Below are positions 25,533 through 34,653 of a stretch of DNA of 64,000 nt, piece after piece. The stretch spans positions 124,001 to 188,000 of the forward strand of contig NZ_FXXQ01000004.1 in the NCBI RefSeq assembly GCF_900184815.1, given 5' to 3'. The first letter of the stretch is position 1; the number at the start of each line of letters is the position of its first letter. A program made the position numbers and the translations under genes. This DNA is from Boseongicola aestuarii (GTDB taxonomy: Bacteria > Pseudomonadota > Alphaproteobacteria > Rhodobacterales > Rhodobacteraceae). The notes under the pieces are model-generated. The model was not told the origin of the DNA, did no database searches, and saw only the letters and a list, made by a program, of their open reading frames with translations.

Positions 25533-27314
25533 ATGACACCGCTTTTCACCTTTTCGCAGGAGACGTCCGCCATTCTCGCTTTGGCGGTCGTGGGAGGCAT
25601 GTTCTGCATGTTCCTATGGGAGAAATGGACCACCGAGGTCGTCGCGATCGGTGGTGTTGCCTTGATGCTGGTCCTTGGGCTTTTGCCCTATGAAAAAGGG
25701 CTGGAAGTGTTGTCAAACCCCGCCCCCTGGACGATTGCAGCGATGTTTATCGTCATGGGCGCGCTGGTGCGCACGGGCGCGTTGAGCTGGTTCACGGGCC
25801 AGGTCGAGCGGCAGGCGGGCGTACGTCCCTGGGCTGCTGCGGCGGGATTGATGGGGTTCGTGGTCCTGTCCTCGGCGGTGGTTTCGAACACGCCGGTGGT
25901 CGTGGTGATGATCCCGGTTTTCGTGCAACTGGCGTCGAAGCTGGGCGTGTCGGCGTCCAAGCTGTTGATCCCCCTGTCATATGGCGCGATTCTGGGCGGC
26001 ACGCTGACTCTGCTGGGCACGTCTACGAACCTTTTGGTGGACGGCGTGGCGCGCGCGCAGGGGTTAGAGGCCTTCACGATATTCGAGGTCACGCCTTTGG
26101 CCGTCGTGCTGGTGGCATGGGGGATGATCTATTTGCGCTATGTCGCGCCGAGGCTGCTGCCGGACCGGGACTCGATGGCGATGGTCTTGTCGGACCGTTC
26201 GAAAATGAAGTTCTTCACCGAAGTGGCCATTCCCGAGGAAAGCGACCTGATCGGTCGGCCTGTACGCGACGTGGAGATGTTCAAGCGGGATGGAGTACGG
26301 TTGATCGACGTCTTGCGGGGGGATGCGTCGCTACGGCGGGATCTGGAGTCGGTCGAACTGGCGCCGGGGGACCGCGTTGTCTTGCGCACACCCATGGCCG
26401 AAGCGCTGGGCCTTCAGCAGTCGAAAGAACTGCGCACAATCGACAAGCTTGGGTCGGTCGAGACGACCACGGTCGAAGTTCTGATCACTCCGGGGTGCCG
26501 GATGGTGGGCCGGTCGCTTGGGTCTTTGCGGCTTCGGCGGCGGTATGGGGTTTATCCGTTGGCGGTGCATCGGCGCGCGCAGAATATCGGACGCAAGCTG
26601 GACGACCTTGTGGTGCGTGTCGGCGATACGCTGCTTTTGGAAGGCGCGCCCGCCGATATTCAGCGCGTGGCAGCCGATATGCAGTTGGCGGACGTCAGCC
26701 ACCCGACGGAGCGCGCTTATCGCCGCAAGCTGGCGCCTGTCGCGGTGATTGCGTTGTTGGGGATTGTGGCGTTGGCGGCCTTCGGAGTTGCGCCGATCTT
26801 TCTGTTGGCGATCCTGGCGGTTGCGGTTGTCTTGTTGTCGGGTTGCGTGGACGCCGAAGAGGCGTTCGAGATGATCGACGGCCGACTTCTGGCGCTTATT
26901 TTCGCCATGCTGGCCATCGGCGCGGCGCTGGAAGCAACGGGGGCGGTGGCGATGATCGTCGACGCGGTCGCGCCTTCACTCGGAGCTTTGCCGCCCTGGG
27001 CGATTATCTGGGCGATTTATCTGCTGACGTCTGTGCTGACGGAACTGGTGACCAACAACGCCGTTGCCGTTGTAGTGACCCCGATCGCCATCGGCTTGGC
27101 GGGGGCGCTGGGGATAGACCCGCGGCCTTTGGTGATTGCAGTCATGATTGCGGCCTCGGCGGCGTTTTCGACGCCTATCGGCTATCAAACCAATATGCTG
27201 GTTTATGGTCCGGGGGGGTATAAATTCAGCGATTTCCTGAAAGTAGGGATACCGCTGAATTTGAGCATCGGGCTTTTGGCGTCCTTTCTGATCCCGGTGA
27301 TCTGGCCGCTCTGA
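25533..27314 (+). CDS. SLC13 family permease with RCK (TrkA-C) domains
   Basis: 593 residues. Membrane halves at about residues 10-190 and 400-590, including SSAVVSNTPVVVVMIPVF and a second NNAVAVVVTPIAIGLA, the paired signatures of divalent anion:sodium symporters. Between them lie two TrkA-C-like domains (about 215-370) that may bind a ligand and gate transport. Family members move sulfate or dicarboxylates. Starts 6 bp after the EamA gene. Confidence 0.92.
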   Translation: MTPLFTFSQETSAILALAVVGGMFCMFLWEKWTTEVVAIGGVALMLVLGLLPYEKGLEVLSNPAPWTIAAMFIVMGALVRTGALSWFTGQVERQAGVRPWAAAAGLMGFVVLSSAVVSNTPVVVVMIPVFVQLASKLGVSASKLLIPLSYGAILGGTLTLLGTSTNLLVDGVARAQGLEAFTIFEVTPLAVVLVAWGMIYLRYVAPRLLPDRDSMAMVLSDRSKMKFFTEVAIPEESDLIGRPVRDVEMFKRDGVRLIDVLRGDASLRRDLESVELAPGDRVVLRTPMAEALGLQQSKELRTIDKLGSVETTTVEVLITPGCRMVGRSLGSLRLRRRYGVYPLAVHRRAQNIGRKLDDLVVRVGDTLLLEGAPADIQRVAADMQLADVSHPTERAYRRKLAPVAVIALLGIVALAAFGVAPIFLLAILAVAVVLLSGCVDAEEAFEMIDGRLLALIFAMLAIGAALEATGAVAMIVDAVAPSLGALPPWAIIWAIYLLTSVLTELVTNNAVAVVVTPIAIGLAGALGIDPRPLVIAVMIAASAAFSTPIGYQTNMLVYGPGGYKFSDFLKVGIPLNLSIGLLASFLIPVIWPL

Positions 27315-27330
27315 GGCGGCCAGTTCAGGA

Positions 27331-27867
27331 TCAGCTTTCCGTTTCGCTGGTATCGGCCGCTTTTTCAGCGCGGTTTTCCAGCTTTTCAGCGCGCTCCGCG
27401 GCTTTTTCGGCCTTGTCGGACAGCTTGTCGGCTTTGGCTTGTGCCTTTTCGGCGCGGTCTGCGGCTTTCTCGGCGTTCTCGGCCGCTTTTTCAGCGGCGG
27501 CGGCTTTTTTTGCGGCCTTTTTCTCAAGGCGCTCGGCGTTCTTTTTGGCTTTAGCGGCTTTCTTTTCCAGCTTATTTGCCTTGTCGGACTTGGTGGCTTT
27601 TTCTTCGACCTTGTCTTCAGTCTTGTCTGAAGTTTTGTCTTCAACTTTTTCTTTTGTTTTCTCGGCGGCTTCGGCCTTGGCGGCGTCTGCGCGCGCGGGG
27701 CTTTTCTTGGCGGCATCTCTGCGGTCGGCACGGTCATGGCGATCACAGGTCTGCTGTGACTGGAAGGCTGCGCAGCTTGGTGATTTTGCGAAAGCTGTCG
27801 TCGGAGCGGTCGCTGCCAAGGATGCGACAGAAAGGATAACAGCGGGCAGGAGGAAATTCGATTTCAT
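27331..27867 (-). CDS. Secreted Ala/Lys/Glu-rich repeat protein
   Basis: 178 residues. A Sec signal peptide (MKSNFLLPAVILSVASLAATAPTTAFA) is followed by a short Cys-containing segment (KSPSCAAFQSQQTC) and then about 120 residues of near-pure Ala, Lys and Glu in helical pseudo-repeats (AEKAAENAEKAADRAEKAQ). Composition predicts a long helix or coiled coil in the periplasm. The upstream extension to 27909 was rejected as it precedes the signal peptide. No family recognised; convergent with the SLC13 gene. Confidence 0.75.
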   Translation of the reverse strand: MKSNFLLPAVILSVASLAATAPTTAFAKSPSCAAFQSQQTCDRHDRADRRDAAKKSPARADAAKAEAAEKTKEKVEDKTSDKTEDKVEEKATKSDKANKLEKKAAKAKKNAERLEKKAAKKAAAAEKAAENAEKAADRAEKAQAKADKLSDKAEKAAERAEKLENRAEKAADTSETES

Positions 27868-28058
27868 GTCAGATACTCGCCAAACAAGGATTACTAGTGA
27901 ACTTGCCAATACTCTAACGATGCGATTCGGCGATTTGAGGCAGATCTATGATAAATTGTTTGTAATTTTGTGCTGGCAGAGAACTTGCGCGCGCGGTCTT
28001 GAGGTCCGTATGGCGCGCGACTAGAAGGGGCCGATCTTATCAAATCGGGAGTCGTGGC

Positions 28059-28799
28059 ATGGCCGGTCACTCAAAATGGGCAAACATTCAGCATCGCAAG
28101 GGCCGTCAGGACGCCATGCGTTCGAAGCTGTTTTCGAAGCTGTCCAAGGAGATCACGGTTGCCGCAAAAATGGGCGACCCGGACCCCGAGAAGAACCCGC
28201 GTCTTCGTCTGGCAGTAAAGGAAGCCAAGTCGAACTCGGTTCCAAAGGACGTGATCGATCGCGCGATTTCGAAAAGCCAGGCCGGCGAGGGCGATGATTA
28301 TGAAGAAATTCGCTATGAGGGGTATGGGCCGAACGGCGTTGCAGTGATCGTCGAGGCGATGACCGACAATCGTAACCGCACCGCTTCGACTGTGCGTTCG
28401 ACCTTTGGCAAGCACGGCGGCAACCTTGGCGAGACCGGGTCGGTCGGGTTCATGTTCGAGCGCAAGGGCGAGATCGTTTATCCCGCGTCGGTTGGCGACG
28501 AGGACACGGTGATGATGGCGGCCATCGAGGCGGGGGCCGAGGACGTCGAGAGTGGCGACGAGGGTCATACGATTTATTGCGGCGATACCGATTTGAACGA
28601 GGTGTCGACGGCGCTTGAGGCGAGCCTGGGCGAGGCAGAATCGACCAAGCTGATCTGGAAGCCGACCACCACGACCGAGCTTGATCTGGAAGGCGCGCAA
28701 AAGCTGTTCCGGTTGATCGAAGTTCTGGAAGACGACGATGATATTCAGCGCGTGACGGCGAATTTCGAGATTTCCGACGAGATCATGGCGCAGCTCTGA
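28059..28799 (+). CDS. YebC/PmpR family protein
   Basis: 246 residues. [32 protein letters not shown] is the invariant N-terminus; [26 protein letters not shown] and [24 protein letters not shown] follow. These proteins act either as transcription factors or as ribosome-associated factors that relieve stalling; the role here is not decided. The ATG at 28059 fixes the canonical N-terminus. Often next to ruvC, which is absent here. Confidence 0.95.
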   Translation: MAGHSKWANIQHRKGRQDAMRSKLFSKLSKEITVAAKMGDPDPEKNPRLRLAVKEAKSNSVPKDVIDRAISKSQAGEGDDYEEIRYEGYGPNGVAVIVEAMTDNRNRTASTVRSTFGKHGGNLGETGSVGFMFERKGEIVYPASVGDEDTVMMAAIEAGAEDVESGDEGHTIYCGDTDLNEVSTALEASLGEAESTKLIWKPTTTTELDLEGAQKLFRLIEVLEDDDDIQRVTANFEISDEIMAQL

Positions 28800-28853
28800 A
28801 CGGAGCGATTCAAGGGGCTTTGCCCCTCGGCCCCTGTCGGGGCCTCACCCCAT

Positions 28854-28874
28854 GGTATTTTCAAAAGGGTGAAG
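28854..28874 (+). repeat. Dispersed GGTATTT-AAAGGGTGAAG element, copy 4
   Basis: GGTATTTTCAAAAGGGTGAA lies 55 bp after the yebC stop, preceded by a GC-rich palindrome (AGGGGCTTTGCCCCT at 28812-28826, then GGCCCCTGTCGGGGCC at 28829-28844). Its minus-strand reading forms the last codons and the stop of the LysR gene. Confidence 0.8.
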
Positions 28875-29751
28875 GGCCGGGCGTCTGGTGAAGCAGGCGT
28901 TTTGCAGCCGCTCTGACGTTTGACGTCAGGGCGGCGAGGGCGCCTTGGCCGATGCGGCTGGTTTGCCAGTACAGCGGTGTGTCGAACGGTAGCTCTGTTT
29001 TGAGGGCGACGAGGTCACCGTCCTTGAGGGCGTCGCGCACGAGGGGTTCGGGGTTCAGGCCCCAGCCGATGCCGAGGGTAGCGGCTTCCACGAAGCCGCG
29101 CGTTGAGGGGAGGTAGTGGGCGGACAGGGTGAGAGTTTGCCCGGTTGCCGCGCGCGCCCAACTCTCCTGCAGTTTGTCTTTTTCGTTGAACACGAGTGCG
29201 GGTGCGGTTGCGAGCGCCTTGGCGGTGAGGCCGTCCTTGAAGTGCCGGGCTTTGAAGTCAGGGCTGGCGGTTGCGATGTAGCGCAGGGCGCCGAGGGGTG
29301 TCACGTCGGCGCCCTGTACTGCTGTCGCGCGGGTGGTCACGGCGGCGGCGACTTCGCCGTTTCGAAGAAGATCGGCCGAGTGGTCCTGATCTTCAATGCG
29401 AATTTCAAAGCGGTGGTCGGGTAGGTCCTGAAGTGCGGGCAGGAACCAGGTATCGACACTGTCGGCGTTAACCGCAAGGCGCAGTGCAAGGGCGTGGTCG
29501 TGGCCCAGGTCGGCGTCAAGTTCGGCATTCAGGCGGGCGAGCGCATCGGCGTGGGCGGCCAGTCTTTTGCCGATTGGTGTTGCTTTGGGTGGGGTGGTGC
29601 GTTGCAGGACGGGGGCTCCGACGCGGTCTTCCAGCGCGCGGATGCGTTGTGAAATCGCCGATTGCGTGACGGAGAGGTGGGCGGCGGCGGCCTCGAAACT
29701 ACCGGTGCGCAGGATCGCGGTGAGGGCGGCGAGGTGGGGATGTTCGAACAT
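28861..29751 (-). CDS. LysR regulator, ArgP/LysG type
   Basis: 296 residues. HTH: LAALTAILRTGSFEAAAAHLSVTQSAISQRIRALEDRVG (residues about 6-44), then a LysR effector domain. QRTTPPKATPIGKRLAAHADA is typical of the ArgP/LysG subfamily, which senses lysine or arginine and switches on a LysE/ArgO exporter. That exporter is the divergent next gene, so the pair is well supported. The C-terminal SPF and stop fall in the dispersed repeat. Start ATG at 29749-29751. Confidence 0.92.
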   Translation of the reverse strand: MFEHPHLAALTAILRTGSFEAAAAHLSVTQSAISQRIRALEDRVGAPVLQRTTPPKATPIGKRLAAHADALARLNAELDADLGHDHALALRLAVNADSVDTWFLPALQDLPDHRFEIRIEDQDHSADLLRNGEVAAAVTTRATAVQGADVTPLGALRYIATASPDFKARHFKDGLTAKALATAPALVFNEKDKLQESWARAATGQTLTLSAHYLPSTRGFVEAATLGIGWGLNPEPLVRDALKDGDLVALKTELPFDTPLYWQTSRIGQGALAALTSNVRAAAKRLLHQTPGPSPF

Positions 29752-29841
29752 TAGTATCACTAATCCATATATTTTTTCTTTAATTTGCATGATGTGGGCC
29801 TGCGTGGTCAATGGCTGCAAAAAGGGTGAAGGACGACGGGT

Positions 29842-30441
29842 ATGACAGCGCTGCTATCGGGATTTGCGCTGGGGTTTTCTCTGATCCTGGCGATTGGGGC
29901 GCAGAACGCGTTCATCTTGCGGCAGGGGATTCGGGGCGAGCATGTCGGGCCTGTTGTTCTGGTGTGCATCGTTTCAGACGGGCTTTTGATCCTTGCCGGG
30001 GTTGCGGGGTTTGGGGCCCTGAGCGAGGCTGTTCCGGTTTTCGAGACCGTGATGCGCTGGGGAGGGGCGGCATTTTTGCTGGGGTATGGAGCGCTGGCAT
30101 TCTGGAAAGCGTTTACGGGCGATGAGGCGCTGGCGGTCGATGGGAGTACTGGACAAAGTCTGAAAGCGGCGATTGCGACGGTTCTGGCGCTGACCTGGCT
30201 CAATCCGCATGTGTATCTGGATACGGTTGTTCTGCTGGGGTCGGTCAGTGCGCAATTCGGGAAGGCACGATGGGTTTTCGCCTTGGGCGCTGTGGCGGCG
30301 TCGACCACGTTTTTCCTAAGTCTCGGGTATGGTGCGAGGGCATTGCAGCCGGTCTTCGCGCGTCCGGGTGCCTGGCGGCTGCTGGATGTCTGTGTGGGCG
30401 CTTTGATGTGGACCTTGGCGGTTTATCTGATCTTGCCTTGA
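29842..30441 (+). CDS. LysE/ArgO amino acid exporter
   Basis: 199 residues, six membrane helices. ALGFSLILAIGAQNAFILRQGIRGEHVGPVVLVCIVSD is the LysE/ArgO signature, and LTWLNPHVYLDTVVLLGSV the second conserved loop. Exports lysine and arginine. Divergent from its likely regulator; a partial copy of the dispersed repeat (AAAAAGGGTGAAGG) lies at 29819-29832 within its leader. Confidence 0.93.
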   Translation: MTALLSGFALGFSLILAIGAQNAFILRQGIRGEHVGPVVLVCIVSDGLLILAGVAGFGALSEAVPVFETVMRWGGAAFLLGYGALAFWKAFTGDEALAVDGSTGQSLKAAIATVLALTWLNPHVYLDTVVLLGSVSAQFGKARWVFALGAVAASTTFFLSLGYGARALQPVFARPGAWRLLDVCVGALMWTLAVYLILP

Positions 30442-30472
30442 GCGGGCCTGACAAGGGGCGCATAAGCGAGCG

Positions 30473-31375
30473 ATGACCACGACCTCTGCATTGCCCATTC
30501 ACCGTCCCGGCCTTGGCATCTTCTGGATGCTGGTGACGGGTGTGCTGTTCGTGGCTGTGACGGCGTTGGTGAAGCACGGCGCGCAGGACCTGCCGGCGGC
30601 TCAGTCGGCGTTCATGCGCTATGCGATCGGGTTGGTATTTCTGGCGCCGCTGATCAAGCCGATCCGGGCGGCGGGTCTGTCGCGTCGGCAGGTCGTGTTG
30701 TTTGGCTGGCGCGGTGTGGCGCATTCCATCGGCGTGATCCTGTGGTTCTTTGCGATGACGCGGATCACCGTGGCTGAGGTGACGGCGATGAATTACATGG
30801 CGCCGATTTACATCACCTTTGGGGCTGCACTTTTTCTGGGCGAGACGCTGGCGGTGCGCCGGATTTTGGCGATTGGTCTGGCGTTTGTGGGGGCCTTGAT
30901 CATTTTGCGTCCCGGGTTTCGGGAGCTGAGTCCCGGGCATTTTGCCATGCTGGCGACGGCCGTGCTGTTTGCGATCAGTTACCTGATGGCCAAACAGTTC
31001 TCGGGGCAGGTCTCGGCGTCAGTTGTGGTAGGGATGTTGTCGATCTTTTGCACGATCGGGCTTGCGCCTTTTGCCTTTGCGGTGTGGCAGACGCCGACGA
31101 TGGCGGAGGTCGGATGGATGGCGCTGGTGGCTTTGTTCGCGACGGCGGGGCATTACACGATGACGCTGGCGTTTGCGGCGGCGCCGGTGACCGTGACGCA
31201 GCCCGTGACCTATCTGCAGCTGATCTGGGCGACGCTTTTGGGGCTTTGGGCGTTTGGCGAGCCGGTAGACGGATGGGTGTTGCTGGGCGGCTTGATCATC
31301 ATGACATCGGTGACTTTCATCACGATCCGCGAGGCGATGTTGAAGCGCCGACGGGAAGCGGCGTCGACCTTGTGA
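30473..31375 (+). CDS. EamA/DMT family transporter
   Basis: 300 residues, ten helices, two EamA repeats. HGAQDLPAAQSAFMRYAIGLVFLAPL and EVTAMNYMAPIYITFGAALFLGE are typical. Follows the LysE gene by 31 bp and may be co-transcribed. Substrate unknown. Confidence 0.9.
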   Translation: MTTTSALPIHRPGLGIFWMLVTGVLFVAVTALVKHGAQDLPAAQSAFMRYAIGLVFLAPLIKPIRAAGLSRRQVVLFGWRGVAHSIGVILWFFAMTRITVAEVTAMNYMAPIYITFGAALFLGETLAVRRILAIGLAFVGALIILRPGFRELSPGHFAMLATAVLFAISYLMAKQFSGQVSASVVVGMLSIFCTIGLAPFAFAVWQTPTMAEVGWMALVALFATAGHYTMTLAFAAAPVTVTQPVTYLQLIWATLLGLWAFGEPVDGWVLLGGLIIMTSVTFITIREAMLKRRREAASTL

Positions 31376-31484
31376 GGTTTGGCGGGTTTTAGCGTAGCGC
31401 CTGTCTCGCCAAGGTTTTCACATCATTTTGCCATTTTCCGCCGCCATTGAAGGAACCGATACGGTTTTATCAGGACGGATTGAC

Positions 31485-32153
31485 ATGAGCGGACCCGGCG
31501 CAGGCACCCCGAACAGCGGTTTTCAGGATCGCATCAATCGCATGCAGGAGCGGCGCGCGCCGATCGAGGCTGCACGACCGAAAGTCGATGTCTTACCTGA
31601 CTGGAAGGAAAACATCAGGTATCCGGCGACTTTGGTGGGCATGGCTCTTTTGGGCATGTTCGCGGTTTTTGTCGTGCGCTATGTGCGGTTTCATCTGATG
31701 GGCGGCACGTTGGCTGGGAATGACGCCGACCTCACGATGTTCATCGATGCAGCTTTGGCGGGCGTTGCGGCCTTTGTCATCTATTCGGCTGCTGGCTTGA
31801 CGATGCGCGATGCAAACCGTGCGGAACGCGGAAGCATGCTCAGTCTGAACAATCTTGGCGACAATCCGGTCAAGGCCGCTTTGGTCGTCGGGATCGCGAT
31901 TATGATCGGAACGATGCACAATATGGTGCATTCGGCGCCGGGTCTGTTTGGTGCGTTGTTCTCGGAGGAATGGGCCGAGGATGTGGTGGCGTATTCCGAG
32001 CCAGGATCGATCTATTTCCGTGGGAACTATTTCACCGTTTTACCACAGGCTGAAGAGACGGTCGCGGAAGAAGCCGCGCCTGCCGCAGGCGTGGAAACAG
32101 AGGGCGGCGATGCTCCGGCGAAAAAGGCCCTGCCAAAGGTCCGTCGACTGTAA
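31485..32153 (+). CDS. Conserved membrane protein, unknown function
   Basis: 222 residues. A Pro/Arg-rich N-terminal stretch, then three membrane segments at about 49-67, 85-105 and 129-150, and a Glu/Ala-rich tail (VAEEAAPAAGVETEGGD). No family recognised. The ATG at 31485 is chosen over 31428. Stands alone between an EamA gene and the sulfatase. Confidence 0.7.
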   Translation: MSGPGAGTPNSGFQDRINRMQERRAPIEAARPKVDVLPDWKENIRYPATLVGMALLGMFAVFVVRYVRFHLMGGTLAGNDADLTMFIDAALAGVAAFVIYSAAGLTMRDANRAERGSMLSLNNLGDNPVKAALVVGIAIMIGTMHNMVHSAPGLFGALFSEEWAEDVVAYSEPGSIYFRGNYFTVLPQAEETVAEEAAPAAGVETEGGDAPAKKALPKVRRL

Positions 32154-32227
32154 AACGCGCTTTGCGGGATTGACCAGGCCATACCGATAGGGTGCTGTCG
32201 CCAGAAGCGAGGCGAGGGGCATTCATC

Positions 32228-33736
32228 ATGGCACAACCCAACATTCTAATCGTTATGGTCGACCAACTGGCCGGCACGTTCTTTCCGGACGGGCCGGCGG
32301 ACTGGTTACATGCACCAAACCTGAAGGCGCTGGCGGCGCGATCAGTGCGGTTTGCAAACACCTATACTGCGTCACCGCTTTGCGCGCCGGGGCGCGGTGG
32401 GTTCATGTCGTCGATGTTGCCTTCGCGGACCGGTATTTATGACAACGCCGCCGAGTTTCGGGCTGATATTCCAACATTCGCACATCATTTGCGGCGGGCC
32501 GGATACAGTACTTGCCTGTCGGGAAAGATGCATTTTGTCGGACCGGACCAGATGCACGGGTTTGAGGAACGGCTGACGACGGACATCTACCCGGCGGATT
32601 TTGGCTGGACGCCAGACTATCGCAAACCTGGTGAGCGGATTGACTGGTGGTATCACAATATGGGGTCTGTGACGGGGGCGGGTGTCGCGGAAATATCGAA
32701 CCAGATGGAGTATGACGACGAGGTCGCGCATTTGGCAGAGGCCAAGCTTTACGATCTGGCGCGCGGCGGTGATGCACGGCCCTGGTGCCTGACAGTCAGT
32801 TTCACGCATCCTCATGACCCCTATGTGGCGCGGCGGAAGTATTGGGATCTGTACGAGGAGTGCGCGCATCTGCTGCCAGAGGTTCCGGCACTGGCATACG
32901 AGGCGCATGATCCGCATTCAAAGCGGATTTTCGATGCCAATGACTGGCGCAGCTACGACATCACCGAAGACAACATTCGGCGGGCGCGGCGCGGATATTT
33001 CGCGAATATCTCGTATCTGGATGACAAAATCGGATCGATTTTGACGGTTCTTGAAGACACCCGCCAAGAGGCGGTTGTGGTCTTTGTGTCGGATCACGGC
33101 GACATGCTTGGCGAGCGCGGGTTGTGGTTCAAGATGAGCATGTTCGAAGGTTCGGCGCGGGTGCCGCTGATGATCTCGATGGCGGGACTGGCGCCTGGAC
33201 GCATCGCGGCTCCGGTGTCGACGCTGGATCTGGGGCCGACACTGGCGGAGTTGGCAGGGATCGATCTGAGCGAGATCGCGGACTGGACGGACGGTGAAAG
33301 CCTGTTGCCTCTGGTATCCGGCGGCGCGCGTGGCGGTGCGGTGCCGATTGAATACGCTGCGGAAGCGAGCATTGCACCGATTGTTGCGTTGCGGGAAGGG
33401 GACTTCAAGTATGTACGCTGCCTCGTTGATCCTGAACAGCTTTTTGACGTTTCAAGTGATCCGTACGAGCGGGTGAACCTGGCTGCGGAGGCGGCTTATG
33501 CTGAGGTGCTTGAGGGGTGTCGCCGCGCGGCGGATGCGCAATGGGATCTTGCGCAGTTTGACGCGGATGTGCGCTCCAGTCAGGCGCGTCGCCTTGTGGT
33601 CTATGAAGCGTTGCGCAAAGGGGGGTATTATCCGTGGGATTTCCAGCCTTTGCGCAGGGCGTCCGAGCGTTTCATGCGCAATCATATGGATTTGAATGTT
33701 CTGGAGGAAAGCCAGAGGTTTCCACGCGGCGAGTAG
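32228..33736 (+). CDS. betC: Choline-sulfatase-like sulfatase
   Basis: 502 residues. Opens NILIVMVDQLAGTFF with the metal Asp, then TASPLCAPGRGGFMSSMLPSRTGIYDNAAEF: the CxPxR motif whose Cys (residue 52) is converted to formylglycine. The fourth position is Gly instead of the usual Ala or Ser. VSDHGDMLGERGLWFKM gives more metal ligands, and a C-terminal YPWDFQP segment is typical of choline-sulfatase (EC 3.1.6.6), which yields choline from choline-O-sulfate. No betA or betI lies nearby; betB is 15 kb away. Symbol by similarity. Confidence 0.85.
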   Translation: MAQPNILIVMVDQLAGTFFPDGPADWLHAPNLKALAARSVRFANTYTASPLCAPGRGGFMSSMLPSRTGIYDNAAEFRADIPTFAHHLRRAGYSTCLSGKMHFVGPDQMHGFEERLTTDIYPADFGWTPDYRKPGERIDWWYHNMGSVTGAGVAEISNQMEYDDEVAHLAEAKLYDLARGGDARPWCLTVSFTHPHDPYVARRKYWDLYEECAHLLPEVPALAYEAHDPHSKRIFDANDWRSYDITEDNIRRARRGYFANISYLDDKIGSILTVLEDTRQEAVVVFVSDHGDMLGERGLWFKMSMFEGSARVPLMISMAGLAPGRIAAPVSTLDLGPTLAELAGIDLSEIADWTDGESLLPLVSGGARGGAVPIEYAAEASIAPIVALREGDFKYVRCLVDPEQLFDVSSDPYERVNLAAEAAYAEVLEGCRRAADAQWDLAQFDADVRSSQARRLVVYEALRKGGYYPWDFQPLRRASERFMRNHMDLNVLEESQRFPRGE

Positions 33737-33765
33737 GGATTGCGCCGCCTTGCAGGCGCCGCGGT

Positions 33766-33787
33766 GGTATTTGAAAAAGGGTGAAGG
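33766..33787 (+). repeat. Dispersed GGTATTT-AAAGGGTGAAG element, copy 5
   Basis: GGTATTTGAAAAAGGGTGAA follows the sulfatase stop by 29 bp, preceded by the palindrome-like GCGCCGCCTTGCAGGCGCCGC. The next gene on the minus strand ends 3 bp beyond it. Confidence 0.8.
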
Positions 33788-33789
33788 CG

Positions 33790-34539
33790 TCAGATCTCGG
33801 CGCGGGGGCGCCGATGGAGCGCCATATGCTCGAGCGTAATTCGGCTTTGGGCGGGAGAGTCGAAAATGAGATCAAGCCAGGCTTGTGTCAGGCGGGTTTC
33901 GTCGAGCCGGAGGCAGCCGAGGTCGAATTCGATCCTTTGCGCGCCGTTTCCATCGGCCAGTTTTGCGACGATATGATCGGTGTTGGGTCCGTGACGCAGG
34001 TTGAGGCGCGCGTAGGCGTCCAGAGGGCAGTCGCGGGTGAGGCTGATATCAAGCGCCACGATGTGATGTCGTGACAAGCCCGCAAGCGCTTCGTTCGGAA
34101 GGTCTGTCGCAAGGCTGAGGTAAGTGCCTTCGAAGTTTTGAACTTTGATGGTTGTGGACGGCAGATCACTGGCGTCATGCGCGGGCGGTGTCGCAAGAAA
34201 GGTGACTTCACGGCGGTGGCAGTCATGGAAAAGCGCAGTGTCGGGTGTGATGCGGGTTCCGGGCCTTACAGCGGCCATGCCGCCCAGTGGGATCGTGTCG
34301 GTGCCGGGGTCGGGGCGCCAGTTCCAGTCGGTTTGTGTCGGGGTCGATTTGTTCGCGGGTGCGTGTAGCGAGTTCGACAGGCGGGTTTGTGCCGCACGCA
34401 GAGCCTGATTGACGCGTTGTGTCAGGCGGGCTGTCTCGGTTTCGATGAAGTTCAGGGCGAGCGGCTCGGGCGCGTTGGCAAAGCCGTCGACGCGGCTCCA
34501 GCGCCTTCGGGCGCGCCGATCTGCCAGTTTCAGTAACAC
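33790..34539 (-). CDS. Conserved family-restricted protein (possibly DUF6478)
   Basis: 249 residues from a GTG at 34537-34539. No signal peptide or membrane helix. Segments such as DWNWRPDPGT, IPLGGMAAVRPGTRI, LFHDCHRREVTFL and VQNFEGTYLSLATDLP are the kind seen in a protein confined to Rhodobacteraceae; I recall a DUF6478 label but cannot confirm it. Function unknown. Next to the sulfatase on the opposite strand. Confidence 0.6.
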   Translation of the reverse strand: MLLKLADRRARRRWSRVDGFANAPEPLALNFIETETARLTQRVNQALRAAQTRLSNSLHAPANKSTPTQTDWNWRPDPGTDTIPLGGMAAVRPGTRITPDTALFHDCHRREVTFLATPPAHDASDLPSTTIKVQNFEGTYLSLATDLPNEALAGLSRHHIVALDISLTRDCPLDAYARLNLRHGPNTDHIVAKLADGNGAQRIEFDLGCLRLDETRLTQAWLDLIFDSPAQSRITLEHMALHRRPRAEI

Positions 34540-34653
34540 GTTGGGTACCCTGCTCGAGCCACACGATCTTGGGGCGAGTGTAGCCTTGGCCGCTATATGC
34601 AGGCAAGATCGCAGTTGGCCTGACCTGCAAAATCTTTGGTTGGGCTTTGCGGC

